From NCBI GenBank assembly GCA_039111635.1, contig JBCAQO010000001.1, positions 3,844,001-3,908,000 of the forward strand: DNA of 64,000 nt, written 5' to 3'. The DNA is from Heterobasidion occidentale. Taxonomy: Eukaryota > Basidiomycota > Agaricomycetes > Russulales > Bondarzewiaceae. Both the position numbers and the translations under genes were made by a program. A model generated the notes under the pieces. It worked only from the letters and a program-made list of their open reading frames with translations. It had not been told where the DNA came from and ran no database searches. The stretch's first letter is position 1; each line of letters starts with the position of its first letter. Positions 1 through 11,871 of the stretch are shown one piece after another.

Positions 1-998
1 CGACCACCTGACGCTCCTGAACGTGTTCAACCAGTGGAAGAGCCACGGGTGAGCCAAGCGCGCGCGCGCTCGCTGTTTTCCGTCCCCGTGTCGCGCTCAC
101 GTTCACGCCTCGCCGCCTAGGTACCGCGACGACTGGGGCCTGCGGCACTTTGCACCCGAAGCTGCTGAAGAAGGCGCGGGAGGTGCGCGTGCAGCTCGAG
201 GACATCATGAAGTTCCAGAAGATGGACATCATCTCGGCCGGGACGGACTTTGACGTGATCCGGTACGTCCCCGCTCCTTGTTTTATCGCGCCCGATGCTG
301 AGACCGTGCGTGTGTGCAGGAAAGCGATCGCGTCTGGGTACTTCCACCAGGCGGCGCGGGTGAAGGGCATCGGCGAGTTCGTGAACATCCGCTCTGGGCT
401 GCCGACGCACCTGCACCCCACGAGCGCGCTGTACGGACTAGGATGTGAGCGCCGCGTCGACTCGAATCGTTGCTTGTCCCCGCGCTGACATCGTTGCCCA
501 GACACGCCGTCGTACGTGATCTACCACGAGCTGATCCTGACCTCGAAGGAGTACATGACGCAGGTGACCGCGGTGGACCCGTATTGGCTCGGTGAGGACT
601 TCGTCTGCTCGACCGGGTCGCGGTTCGCTCACGCTCACAAATATCACTGTTGCGCAGCCGAGCTCGGCTCCGTGTTCTATTCGGTGCGGGAGAAGAACTT
701 TGACGAGCGGGGGTCGCGGCGGCAGGCAGACCGCGAGTTTTCGAAGCGGGCCGAGCTCGAGACCGAGATGGCGAAGCAGCGGGAGGAGTACGTGTTTTTT
801 TTTGTTTTGCGCGCTCGTTTGAAAGCGCACGACTGATCGCGGTACAGGACGGCGAAAAAGGCGAAGGAGGAGGCGGAGGCGGTCAAGGCGGCGACGGGGT
901 CGAGCGCGAAGGTGATCGTGCCGGGGACGCCGCGGCACACGGGCGTAGGGGCTGGGTCGCGGGTGACGCAGACGCCGCGGCGGCGAGTGGGGATCTGA
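1..998 (+). CDS. PRP16: Pre-mRNA-splicing ATP-dependent RNA helicase Prp16/DHX38, 3' part
   Basis: This is the C-terminal part of a DEAH-box helicase that remodels the spliceosome after the first catalytic step. The 5' end lies outside the window. Exons read as 1-48, 121-262, 320-444, 502-591 and 658 to about 793, with a last exon to the TGA at 996-998. The spliced protein shows the family's OB-fold region ([44 protein letters not shown]) and a basic tail ending TPRRRVGI, which resembles the human DHX38 tail. Two oddities: at 149-152 the frame breaks, with HF in one frame and [13 protein letters not shown] in the next, and the last intron fits only if the exon ends at an odd donor (GTTTTT) after 793. 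Family identity is sure; the exact exon borders near these two points are not. Confidence 0.93.
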
Positions 999-1188
999 GG
1001 CCTGCGGAGGGCGGCGAGGCGTTGCTGAACCTGTATTCCGTGTGTGTGTTGTGTTCCGTAAGTTACAATCCGATGCTGTGAAGGTCACGGAAGCCATGTG
1101 TGTTCTGATCTCCGACCGTCGACCCCCACAAAAGACGCGAACCCTGGCGGACGCGACGGTGCGTGCGTCTCTCTTGTCCTCCTCCACC

Positions 1189-2326
1189 ATGCGCCGCGGC
1201 TTCCTCCTCGCCCCCAACGCCCGCAAAGACGCCCCGCGACCGCCCGCAACGCGAAAAAGCCTGTCGCCACCGTCAAGGAGGACGCCGCGCCACTCCCCAT
1301 CGGGCACCGTCCATGTCACTCGACGAGGCCACAGCGGACGCGTTCGCGCGTCTGCTCGCCGCGCCGAACCACGCCACGATCGTCACCGTCCTCCCCCCGC
1401 CCCCGACCGCGTTCGTCTGGCCCCCGACCGCATGCGCCACCTGCCTGCTCTACCCAGGCGTGAAAGAAAGCATCCTCGCCACCCCGTCCTTCCCGAAGCC
1501 CTTCCCGCCCGTCGGCGCCTTCGACATCACCGACGTCCCCGGCGCAGGCAAGGGCGTCGTCCTCGCGCGCGCGCGCTCGTCGCGAAGGAGCGCCCGCTGC
1601 TCGTCCTCCCCGAGATGATGCCCTACGCGCGCTGCCTCCACCCGGACGCGATGCTCGCCATGGTCGTCGAGAACCACATGAACGCGACCGACCGCGCGTT
1701 CCTCATGAGGCTCAGCTCTGTCGACCCCGCAGACCTCCGCGGCATCGTCGAGACCAACGCGCTGCTCGTCGGCACGCTGCCCGGCAGCGGCGATCTCGCG
1801 TACGCCGGCGTCTGCGACATGATCTCGCGCTTCAACCACAGGTGCGTCCGCTCCCGCCCCCTCCCCCATCCCCACCCGCACCCGCACCCTCGACGGGCCG
1901 CGCGCTGACGCCCGCACAGCTGCAGCCCCACCGCGCACTGCTTCGGGACCTCGACTCCTTCTCCTTCGGAGTCCGCGCCCTGCAGCCCACCCCGCCGGCG
2001 CGCAGGCGACCATCTCCTACCTCAGCAGCACGCTCCTCCCGCGGCGCGCGCGCCAGCAGGAGCTCTGCGACGAGTACACGTTCACCTGCGCCTGCGCCGC
2101 GTGCGCGCTCCTGGCTCCGAGGGCGGCGGCGCGGAGGAGGCGGAGCTCCGCGCGTGGGCGGCGGACGCAGAGCAGCCGGCGGACGCGCCCGTCGCGCGCG
2201 GCGCGCGGCGATGCTGGACGCGGAGACGTGGGACGCGGACGCGGACGCGGCGTGGTGCACGGTGCGCGTGCTGCCGGGGCTCGTGCGCGCTGCGCGACGC
2301 GGCGGGGGCGCGGGCGTGGGCGGGTA
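1189..2326 (+). CDS. SET-domain protein (SMYD/SET-like lysine methyltransferase family), reading frame broken by several indels
   Basis: The recognisable core is the end of a SET domain: YAGVCDMISRFNHS, then after an intron (about 1842-1919) CSPTAHCF, then ISYLSSTLLPRRARQQEL and a Cys-rich post-SET-like stretch FTCACAACALL. SET proteins with this arrangement usually methylate lysines of histones or other proteins; the substrate here is unknown. The start may be ATG 1189 or ATG 1313 (MSLDEATADAFARLL). Frame changes are needed near 1310, 1570 (a CG run), 1950 and 2000. Each looks like one missing or extra base, and protein-like sequence continues on both sides. The C terminus past about 2150 is unclear. 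It lies downstream of PRP16 on the same strand and converges on the VCX1 gene. Confidence 0.72.
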
Positions 2327-2330
2327 AGGC

Positions 2331-2829
2331 GGCGGTGCTGAGTTGCGCGTGTACGGGTGCGGATGGGGGGTGGGAGGCGGTGGCTGCGGAGCCGTGGAGG
2401 AGGGCGTGGTGGGGTTGCGCGTCGGGGCGCCGCGCGGGAGGGGGCGTGAACGTGAGATCCTGTGGACAGGATTGTGTAGTTTTAGCTCTATCCTGTACTG
2501 TGTCGGCGTTGCTGTCGTGCATCGTGTAGCTCTTTCGTCGTCTCGGCTGTCCTCCTGCTTTCCAGCTTTTGTAGTGTCTCGCAGAATAGCCGAACCTGAA
2601 CTTGTAGTGCGCAATCTGATTCGCGTCCATGCAAACAGACATGATTGACGTTAAGCAACAGTCCCAGCTAAATAAAGCAAGTTCTACACAAACACAACAG
2701 GAAAGAGCCGTGTCCTTTCGATGTAAATGTGAGTATATGCGGGCACGGCGACGACGCCGTGGGTACTACGGGCCACAACACTGCGGATATACTTGCGACA
2801 CGAGATCCCAGCCCGACGGCGCGCCCCTC
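2331..2829. other. Intergenic region between two convergent genes
   Basis: No protein-like reading frame was found. It should hold the 3' UTRs of the SET-domain gene and the VCX1 gene. AATAAA-like sequence (AAATAAAGC) occurs near 2671 on the plus strand. Confidence 0.4.
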
Positions 2830-5026
2830 CTACTCTGCGCCTGCGCCTACCCCAGCAGCGAGCGCCTCGGCGATGCTCTCCCTGCACGCGTCCAACACGC
2901 CGATCTCCGCCTGGCCCGGGTAATACCACGCCGACAGGCCCTGCGTCGCGTCCCGGCGGTCAGCAAACACAGTAAATGAGTGAATTGTCCAGGGCGGCGA
3001 CGCACGATCATGAGGTAGAAGGCGATCATGATGATGCCCTCCACCCAGTTCGTCTTCGCGTCCGCCGTGATATAGTTCACGAGGAAGCACGAGCCGATGA
3101 GCACCGTCACCTCGAACAAATCTACACACCCCTCCGTCAGCCAACCGTTTTTCACCGCTAAACTCCCGAGCGCCACGGCGACGCACCGAACAAAAACGTG
3201 AGCGGCCGGCCCGTCCACCAGCCGAGCAGCACCAGAAACGGGAGCCAGAACAGCGTGAACTGGATACTGAGGTCGATCGCCTTGGCCTCCGCGACCGAGT
3301 CGGGCGGCGGCGCGGGCTTGGAGCCGACGAGCGCCTGGAAGAGCGCGCGCGCGAAGTAGACGATCGCGACCGTGCCGTCGGCCGAGAAGGAGATGAGCGG
3401 GAGGAGCACGAGGCCGAACCACCTGCGCGGGCGGGCGGACGGACGGCGTGAGCGCGCGATTTGGGAACAAAAAGAGGGCGCGAGGGGCGGACGTACTCTT
3501 CTGGATGTTCCCCTGCTCACGCACGAACTCGATGCTCTCGACGAGCTGTCACGTCCATCATTTACCCCAATGTCAAGCGAACAGAGCAGAACAAGGGACG
3601 CACGAACTCCGCCATGACCGCCATGACCGCCACCGTCACCGTCAACAAGACGACGCACCCAGCGGGGTTCACCTCCGGCTCCGCGTTCGCCAGCTCGCGC
3701 TCGCGCTCGATGGCCTCCTGCGGCGCGTTCACCGGCAGCCGGAGCGCGTTGTCCTGCCCGGGCGGGTCGTGCAGGTAGAAGCGCGAGCATACGTAGCTAG
3801 TTTCGCAAAACAAAAAAAAACATGCCCAGAGGCAGGGTCAGCGAGCGGGGCGGGGCGGGGCGGGCGGGCAGCGGGACCTACACCACGAGCAGGACGATCG
3901 CGAAGCCGCGGCTGAGGCGCAAGAAATCCGCGCGGAGCGCGTCGTCGACGACGCCCCCTCCGGACTCGCTCCCGTCCGCGTTAGTCGTGAGCCCCTGGTC
4001 CAGGGCCGCAAAGAACGCCGCGGGCACCACCAGCGCGAGGACGCTGCGATCGGGATCTGGTCAGACGCGTTCGACGAGCATGACGGGATGGGAGGGGGTT
4101 TACCCGAGGGTGAGGAGCGTGTGGTTGAGCTGCGTGCGCGTCGGGTGCAGCTCCTGCTCCCAGATGCGCGCGCCGCCGACGAGGAAGGCGGTGCCTGGGA
4201 CGAGGAGGAGGTGGAGGAGCACGACGCCTGCAGGACGCGTCAGGCGGGCTGGGCGCGCGCAAGCGCGGCGCGGCGCGGGGGACGTACCTGCGATGGTGGA
4301 CTGCAGGAGCTTCAGTCTGCTCGGCGAGAGATGATCGGCAAAATATTAAATTAGATCTATTAAGAATGTACGACTGGAAGACGAGGCACGTACTCGCACT
4401 TCAGGAGCAGGATGATGGCCAGCGTGGCTTCGACGGCGCTGATAGCGAAGTGGGTCAGTCAGTCAGTCTCGGGCGCGAGGGAGGGCACTCGCTTGTTCAG
4501 GGTCACGACGATGAGGTCTCCGAGATCCTCGCCGCAGTACAGCGCCAGCTGCTCGCCGCCCCAGTCGAACAGCTTCTCCAGTGGCACGATGGACAGGAAC
4601 GCGACTAAGCCACCCGTCAGTCAGCGCGGTCAGACACGATCCGTCAAGGGAACTTAGCGCGCTTACATGCGAAAGCGGCGCCGTGGCCCCAGGACTCGTG
4701 GTACCGCGCGACAAAGGCGAACGGGATGAATATCAGGAAAACATTCAGCCCTGTACCCCGATGAGTGACAGTGCCAATTTCACGACGAGGAGGGACGTAC
4801 AGGACGAGAATGCGATGGCCTTCGCGCTGTCGGCCCAGCCCACCTTCTTCCTGCCTCTGCCCTTGAAGCGCGCCCAGAAGCGCGCCATGCCGTCGTGCTC
4901 AGTGTTCGCGTGGTGCGGAGGCGGGGGTGCGGAGGGAGGCAGCCCGTGCTCTGCTCTCTCTAGCGACGGGGAGGGCGGCTGTCGAAGTTTCTCGGACGCG
5001 ACGAGGGCGCTGGCTTCGCCTGGCAT
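2830..5026 (-). CDS. VCX1: Vacuolar Ca2+/H+ exchanger (CAX family, Vcx1-like)
   Basis: The product is predicted to move Ca2+ into the vacuole in exchange for protons and so to control cytosolic calcium. The start is the ATG at 5026 (MPGEASALVASEKL). At least ten exons can be read leftwards to the TAG at 2830-2832. Family marks in order are NVFLIFIPFAFVARYHES; DLGDLIVVTLNK followed after an intron by AVEATLAIILLLKCE (the first CAX repeat, GNAVE-like); PGTAFLVGGARIWEQEL; VIVYFARALF; FWLPFLVLLGWWTGRPL; CFLVNYITADAKTNWVEG; and the end AWYYPGQAEIGVLDAC. The last three are very typical of fungal Vcx1. About eleven hydrophobic segments are expected. The N-terminal, probably cytosolic, about 50 residues are Pro/Ala-rich. 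It is divergent from the ArfGAP gene. I did not verify every intron. Confidence 0.9.
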
Positions 5027-5386
5027 GTTAGCTTCAGTGCCGTTTCGTTTCCTTCACCGAAAGTCGTAATGTGCTGCCGTGCGGGATTATTCGAGCGCAG
5101 GGATGCGCGAGTCTGTTGTGGGAGGTGACGATGTTTTTATAAGAAAAACCTATGAAGAGGGTGGCAGAGTGGGCAAGTCGCAAAGACGGTGGTTCTGCGT
5201 GTGGTGGGCAAGCGAGTTTCTCCATTTATTTTATGATATGAAGCGGTCTTGGCAACTCCTTTGGCGCGGTGGCTCTGCGGTCGCTGCAGTGTCCTGTCCG
5301 GGTTACGTACGGCATCCTCCACCGGCCACGCCTTGCACGCATCTCCCTCTCTCCCTCTCCCTCTCCCCGTCCATCCTTCATCCATC
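5027..5386. promoter_or_regulatory. Divergent promoter region between VCX1 and the ArfGAP gene
   Basis: This is 360 bp between two divergent start codons. The last 40 bp before the ArfGAP ATG is an almost pure pyrimidine tract (CTCCCTCTCTCCC repeats at about 5341-5376), a common feature at fungal transcription starts. No clear TATA box was seen. Confidence 0.45.
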
Positions 5387-6816
5387 ATGTCGAGGCAGGA
5401 CAGGGCAATCACAGAACGGCACACAAAGATCCTCCGCGAGCTCGTAAAGCGCCCAGAGAACAAGACCTGCTCCGACTGCAAACACAACGGTCCGTCCCTC
5501 CCTTTCCAGCGCCCTCCCGCCGTTCCTCACTCCTCACCGCCGCACAGATCCCCGCTGGGCCTCATGGAACCTGTAATGCCCCCCCTCTCCACACTCACGC
5601 CCCGCCGCCGACGCTGAACAACGAATCGATTTACAGCGGCGTCTTCCTGTGCATCCGGTGCTCGGGCATCCACCGCGGCATGGGCACGCACATCAGCAAG
5701 GTCAAGTCCATCGACCTCGACACATGGACCCCCGAGCAGATGGAGGTACGTCCGCGCCTGCTCCTCCACGCCTGCTCCCGCCTCCAACGCGTGCGCGCAC
5801 TCCATCCACCCAGTCCATCACGAAATGGGGCAACCGCAGGGCCAACCTCTACTGGGAAGCACACCTCAAATCCGGCCACATCCCTCCAGACCAGTACGTC
5901 TTATCCCCCCCCCCTCCCCCCTCCCCCATCAACACACCATAACACACACACACAGTAAAATGGAGTCCTTCATCCGCTCAAAGTACGAGTCCCGTCGCTG
6001 GGCAATGGACGGCCCGCCCCCCTCCGACCCCGCCGTCCTCGAGAGCGGCGCCCCCGCGCCCGCACCGGACCCCCCCGCGTCGATCGCCCCCCAAGCGAGC
6101 GCGTCGCGCAGCTCGACCGCCCCCGGCCGGCCGCCCGTCACCGCCCGCCAGCCGCAGGCCCACCAGCTGCTCTCGACGCAACATGCGCGCGCCGCGAGCA
6201 CCGCCAGATCCGCCCCCACCTCCGCCCTCGCTCCCGCAACCCCCCAACCCACACCCCCGCAACCCCCCGCACCCGACAACGACCTCTTCTCCCTCGACTT
6301 CCACGCCCCGCGCCCTCCTCCTCCTCCGCGGCCTCTTCGGCGCAGAAGAAAGACGTCAAGCAGGACATCCTCTCGCTCTTCTCCACCCCCGCACAGGCCG
6401 CTCCCCAGCCCCCATCCGCGTTCGGCACCTTCACCTCGGCTCAGAGCCCCGCCGCGCACGCTCCGTCTCCCTGGGCCACGGGGCGGCGGCGCGGGCTATA
6501 ATGCCCAGGCCCCTGCCCCCGCCCCCGCTCAGGCTTCAGCGGCGCAGGCAGGCGGTAACTGGGGCGTCGGGTACGGCTGGAACGCCGCGCCCGCGGCTCC
6601 CGCCCCCGCGCCAGGCGACATATGGGGCGCACAGCCCTCGGCGGCGGCGGCCGCGCAGCAGCTCTTCGACACGACCGACATCTGGGGCGGGTCCGCGTCG
6701 GCCGGCGGAGGCGCGGGGGGGGGGGGGGCGACCTGTTCGGTGCGACGGGGTCGGGGGCCGCTGCGGCGCAGAAAAAGGACGACGTGTTCGGGGATCTGTG
6801 GGGCGGGTTCAAGTAG
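5387..6816 (+). CDS. ArfGAP-domain protein (SMAP/Age2-like Arf GTPase activator)
   Basis: It is predicted to stimulate GTP hydrolysis by Arf at Golgi or endosomal membranes. Exons are 5387-5489, 5548-5572, 5637-5745, 5814-5893 and 5956-6816. Splicing gives an N-terminal ArfGAP zinc finger with CSDC and CIRC, the [12 protein letters not shown] core, the conserved [16 protein letters not shown] segment carrying the catalytic Arg, and [14 protein letters not shown]. The long Ala/Pro/Ser-rich tail ends in several aromatic W-G motifs ([23 protein letters not shown]), as in proteins that bind coat adaptors. The frame of the tail changes near 6320, 6480 and at the G run 6714-6727; on both sides the sequence stays tail-like, so base-count errors in low-complexity DNA are likely. 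Confidence 0.88.
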
Positions 6817-7032
6817 GCTGATGGAGCCAGTAGTACGTAGGCTAGGCTGGGCTGGGCGGGCGGGCGCGGGTGGCGCGTCGTATCTTAGTTCATTGCACAA
6901 CGTGAAGGGATGTCGAGATTGGTGGGTCTACACTACACAGCGCGCTGGCCTTTGCTATCGCTATCGCTACCTACGTCCACAACGGCCCCGGCGGGCGGGA
7001 AGCATTTTCTCTCTCTGAAGCTTCGCATCCGT

Positions 7033-9821
7033 TCACGCCGATGCGAGATCCTGCGCGTCGCAACGTCAGCACTTGCCACCGACCGAACAAGAACAAGAAC
7101 AAGAGCAAGGCGCAGAGCCGCTGCTCACCTTCTCTATCAGCTTCCTCGCAATCGGATGGAACGCGTCCCTCGCGCCCTCGAAGAAGCGGCGCGCGAGCGC
7201 CGCATCGGTCCTCGCGACGGCGCGGAGCACGGGCCTGCAGAACTTCATGCGGCCCTTGAGCACGCCGTGCCGTCCGCGCCGACGGCCCACCGCGCGGCGG
7301 GCTCCGCGAACGCGCGCGCGGCGGAGCGCGGGGCGCGGAGGGCGGCGGTGTAGAAGCGCAGGCGGATCTCGGCGTTGGGGGACGTCGAGAGGGCGTAGAG
7401 CGTGCCGAGGTGCGTGATGTGCGCGGAGGGGAGGGGCGCGTAGGTGTACAGGCGCTCGAGGAACACGACTGGGCGCGAAGAGGGCGGGCGTGAGGAGCGC
7501 GGAAGGGCGGAGGGAAGGGCGGAGGGAGGGAGCGGAGGGAGGGGCTTACTTTTCTGGTTCGAGCTAAACGCGGCGACGTCGGACGCCTTGAAGTCGAGCT
7601 GCGACGCGTCCGGGGTGTCCCGCGCCGCGTCCCAGCGCGCCGCCAGGCTGTACGCCGGCTCGGCGAGGCTGATGTCGTACTCGATCTCGACGGGCAGCCG
7701 GGTGCCCTCGCCGTACAGCCACGCCTGCACAACACAACACACGCAAGTCTGTCTCAGCACATCGTGAACACCGGAGAGAGAGGCCGGAGGGTCGTACATC
7801 CCAGTCCACGCTCTCGAGCGCGCGGATCTTGTCGTCCCCGCCGTGTTCCTTGAAGTAGGCGAAGAGATGGGACTTCCACTGGTCCGTCGTGATGGACTTG
7901 CCCATGAAGGTGTCCACGTAGTCGCGCACGTACGGCAGGAACACGTCCAGCCCGCCCAGCGTGCGCTCTGAAAAGCACCGTCCAGCCTACCCAAGCATAA
8001 AAATACAAAAACACGAGCGCACCGAGGTAGAGCAAAAAGTTCCCGCCCTTCTCGTACGCGACGCTGCTGTACGCGTCGTCGGGGTCCTCACCGGGCTCGA
8101 ACTCGATGACGAGGCGCTGGTACTTGGGCTTGTCCTTGTACAGGTTGAGCGCCTCGTACAGCGCGGTCGACCCGATGAGGTACGAGAACCCGCGCTCGGC
8201 GGGCGAGTGGAGGAAGCTCTGCAGTAGGCGCTCGATGTACGTCGTCCAGCCCTCGTTCAGCCAGAAATGGGTTGCCTCGGCGTGCCTGCATGCACGCACA
8301 TACACAACAACAACTCACGCTGAGCGCTGAGAGCCACGACGGATGTAGAGGACGGCGGACTCACGTCACGCCGTTACCGAACCAGGATGGGTCAGCTCGT
8401 GGACGACGACATCGACGAGGGAGCGGTCGCCGGCCAAAAGAGCTGTATCCATCTGGTGAGCGCGTGCGTCGCCAGACGCAGAGCGAACGTACTTGGGGTC
8501 AAGAAAGAGAGACAAGCGTTTTCCTGCGATCCCAAGTGGTTGGATCAGTCGTACGACGCGAGCGTGGCGTCTACGCACCATCCCGCCGTAAGGGAACGAA
8601 GGAGGCAAGACCAACAGGTCATACACTCCGAACCTGTACGGGCCGACGATATCCTCCTCTTTGGCCAAGAATCTGGACACGTGGTGAGGAGGCCGAGGGG
8701 ATCGAGAGCGGGCGCGGCTCACCTCCCGGTGTCCTCGCTGAACTCCCAGAACGAGGCGTCCATGAGTTCCGGCTCCGCCCAGACCCCGCTCTTCCACGAC
8801 CTGCCCTCGACGGGTGCGAATGCCTTGTAACGCAGGTTCCCACTCGCGATGGCGATCAAATAAGATGGGATCGGGACGGGCTGTCTCGTATTTAGCGAAA
8901 CGAGAGGGGCAGGATCCCTGGCTGTTTTCCCACCTGTTTATATGTGTACGTGACCGAGTCCTGGCCGATGACTTTGCCATCGTGCGCCGGGCCTTCCGAC
9001 GGCGGAGAAACGCGGACGGCGGACAGGAGGACGGGAAGAGTCGACGCTACGCTGGCGCTGTACGTCTGCAGATCGGTCAGTTCCTCGAAGCGTGCGGGAT
9101 CCAGGCCATGTCAGTCAACGTACGATTTTGACGGAGGGCGTGTCTGCGAGAGCGGCTCGATGCGGTGACGAGGTTTCATGGGAGATTGGGCGCACGACGA
9201 ACCTTGCAATGGAGCCAGCGCGCGCGCGTAGATGGGCTGACACTGGCTGAAGAGATACTGGAAATTGCCTCCTTGCGTCTGCCTGTGCTCGGCGCGATGA
9301 GACATTGCCGTCCGAGAGCGAGAGCGAGCGAGACGGAAACACGCACTCTTTCGAAAGCCATTGGAGCGCGGTGCCCTTCTTGGTGGTCGCGTAGTACACC
9401 TTGACCGTGACCTGGGCGTCAGCCTCGACCCCGGCGGACAAGGGGATGGTGAGGGACGATCCCATTACGGCATGTTTCTCTCCCAACGCGTACTGCAACG
9501 TCCATCGGTCAGGCGAATAGTGAGTCCTGCAGCGTCCGGAGTCCTCACCGACACCTCGCGTCCATCCACTTCAGCTTTTGATATATCGAGATCTGCGGTG
9601 TCGAGTCTGCCGAGCGTCCCGCGGTGTTGAGAAGACGTCGGGTCGGCAAGAGACTAGCACACAGGCACGTACATGACTTTGTCGACGCCGTCTTGCTTGG
9701 CCGTCAACGTGTGCGTAGCGGCCCCCGAGATGATCAGCTTTTCCCAGTCCACCGTCCAGTCAAAATGGACATGTCCGGTGGTGATCTCCAAATAGTTAGC
9801 TTGCGAGGTTGGGTCGGGCAT
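7033..9821 (-). CDS. LTA4H: Leukotriene A4 hydrolase-type M1 zinc aminopeptidase
   Basis: It belongs to the M1 metallopeptidase family, with the N-terminal saddle, catalytic and C-terminal helical domains of LTA4H / yeast Lap2. The start is ATG at 9821 (MPDPTSQANYLEITTGHVHF). The last exon encodes DLASA and the TGA at 7033-7035. Visible landmarks are QCQPIYARALAPLQDTPSVKI, the GGMEN substrate motif across an intron near 8560, LTPTLLAGDRSLVDVV, the zinc motif HELTH and the second zinc ligand in HFWLNEGWTTYIERLL. The C-terminal helical domain ends HPIARKLIEK. The expected HELTHSWFGNGVT is read as HELTH plus a one-base frame break at about 8384-8388, so the active-site exon is one base short. 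Because everything else is conserved, I infer a sequence error rather than loss of the enzyme. Confidence 0.9.
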
Positions 9822-10210
9822 GGTGGTAGTAGTACGTTAGTCGACGTTAGTCGTGAGCAAGTCGGCTCCGTCGATCAAGATATGATACGGATCAGTCGAT
9901 TCTCATCCAGATCACGAGATAAGATAAGATCATGGCTAGCCGTCTCGTAAACCATGAGAAGAGAGATGTATTAAAAGCGGCCAGAAACTATGAATACATA
10001 CGGATGGGCACAGAGAATGGACACAATAACTATAGGTATACAGAAAAAAACGCATGAGTGGCATGGAAGAGAAATAACACAATAGGCATCATGCGGGTCG
10101 TGAGCGCGCGGTCGTTAAGCAAAGCACACAATCCATCCGACAAGGGTCCTTAAGAAGGGACATGATTCGTAGAAAAAGTGAATCAGAAAAGTTCGTTCGG
10201 GTCATCGACG
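9822..10210. other. Intergenic region
   Basis: It holds the upstream region of the aminopeptidase gene and the 3' flank of the next gene. No coding or repeat signal was recognised. Confidence 0.35.
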
Positions 10211-11871
10211 TCACGGGCGGTCGGGGAAGAGCCTCAGCTTGAGGGCGTTGTCTGAGGGTTCGGCGTCGTCCGCATCGGGCTTGAAACGCTTGCATGGCTT
10301 CGAAGACGTCTCATCAGCACAGATGAAAGAAACAGGATCAAAAGGCGAGTCACCTGAGGATGCGGGGCCTGTTCTTCCGATCTTCTCTTTGGCCGTGACA
10401 AGGATGCCGGTGTAAGAAGAGCATGGCCCTGGCGACTGAGTATGAGCTGAGCGATACAAAGAAATGCGATGGGCTCAGCCACCTTTGGGGATAGACGATC
10501 CGGCTCGTTGAGCCAAGGGATCAACAAAGGAGCAATTCTCCGTGGCTTGGGAGCATCGGTGACGACAGAGTCGTCCGAGGGCGCCAGTTCTGGCGAAATA
10601 AAGATGCGGGGCATCGCGCGCGCGAATGATCCGTGCTCTCTGTCAGCTAGAATATTGCGTTGTGTGTCTGTGAGAAGACGTCGTCCGAGAAGAGGCAGGC
10701 GCTGGAGAGACGCACCAGGCACGCATTCGAAATGCCTCAAATCCGCACGCTCCGCCGGATCGCTACCGTGCCGCGGAAGCGAATAAGCGGGGGTGAACGC
10801 GTAATCTGGGGGGACGAGGGTGTGCTGCGCGGCCGGCCAGGGCAGATGCAAGGGGGACAAGAGTCGCATGTGGTGGGGGCGTGGCGAGGGCAGCGTCGGC
10901 TTCGTGCACCTCTCCGTGACACGTCGGCGTTGCCGAGGGGGGAGGTGCGTCGCGCGCGTTTCGTGGTGCCGCGCGCCGCCCACGGGGTGGTCCTGGCGGC
11001 CGAGGCATGTGTCCAGCTCCTGGAGCCCGTGACGGCTCGAGTAGGCGTCCCGCGCAGGATCGTAGTACGAATGCTGCGCCCGGTGCTCCTCGCGGGACCG
11101 GAGACAGTGCGAGGGGGAAGGGCTCTGCCATTCGCCCCCGTCTGCCTGCGTCGGCGGCGCGTCGCCCCTGCGCGGCCGCTTTGGGTCGTCGAGGACCAGG
11201 CGCTGCCACCAGAGCGTGATCTGGCGATCGTGCTGGTATTCGCGCGAGGCCCATCGGTACCGGTCCATGAGCTGGGGGTCTACCTGCCGCCGGTGGCGGA
11301 TGAGCTCTTGCTCGCGCTCGAGCATCGCTTGCCAGCAGTCCATTTTCCACGCGAGCTCGGCGCGGCGGTCGGATGTGCTGGGGGCCGAAGGGATCGGCGA
11401 TCGGGGTCTCTCCTGGAGCATTCTTTCAAAAGCAGCGCCGTCAGCTACGCCACTGACAGAGCAGTCACGAAACCGATACATACGGTGGATGAGAGCCGGG
11501 TCTGGCTGGTGCTCAATGCGTGGCGATGGACTTGGGGAAGCTACAACGACGGGAGCCTTCTCCCAGCCATGGAACTTGGCCTGGTCCTCGAACGCATTGA
11601 CCAGTCGGCCGAGATTGAGGCCCTTGAGGGGACTCTCCGGGTCGAGGAGCTTTCTCCTCGCCTTCAGCTTGGACAGGCTGGGTATCGACTCCGCGGCGTT
11701 TTTGTGCTCGCGGCAGATCCGCTGCTGGCGCTCGCGCGCGAGGCGGACGATGTCTGTCAGTTTGAAGAGACGGCATTCTTTGAGGTATCTTTCGGAGCGT
11801 GGACGGGGCAGGTCCGTGGGGTCGTGCGGTGGCGTCATGATGAGATCAGCTTCGGTGCGGGGCAGGGTCAT
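10211..11871 (-). CDS. Hypothetical protein, basic and Pro/Arg-rich, about 540 aa
   Basis: I do not recognise this protein. The frame is open from ATG 11871 (a second ATG lies 11 codons in) through 10483. A 47-nt intron at 10436-10482 (GTGGCT...CTCAG) keeps phase and gives an acidic Ser/Asp-rich end (PDADDAEPSDNALKLRLFPD) stopping at 10211. Without this intron the frame runs on to 10234 with a less protein-like tail. The N-terminal 200 residues are helical and charged (RSERYLKECRLFKLTDIV, SPLKGLNLGRLVNAFEDQAKF), and the middle is rich in Arg, His and Pro. No membrane segment, signal peptide or catalytic motif is seen. The opposite strand also has a long open frame, a side effect of GC-rich codon use. 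Confidence 0.6.

Noticed and set aside
438..1319. 293-codon minus-strand frame over PRP16
   Set aside because: It is the antisense shadow of clearly conserved PRP16 exons; composition is Arg/Pro/His-rich without motifs.
5034..5225. Short minus-strand frame upstream of VCX1
   Set aside because: 63 codons in a promoter region with no similarity or splice link to the VCX1 start.
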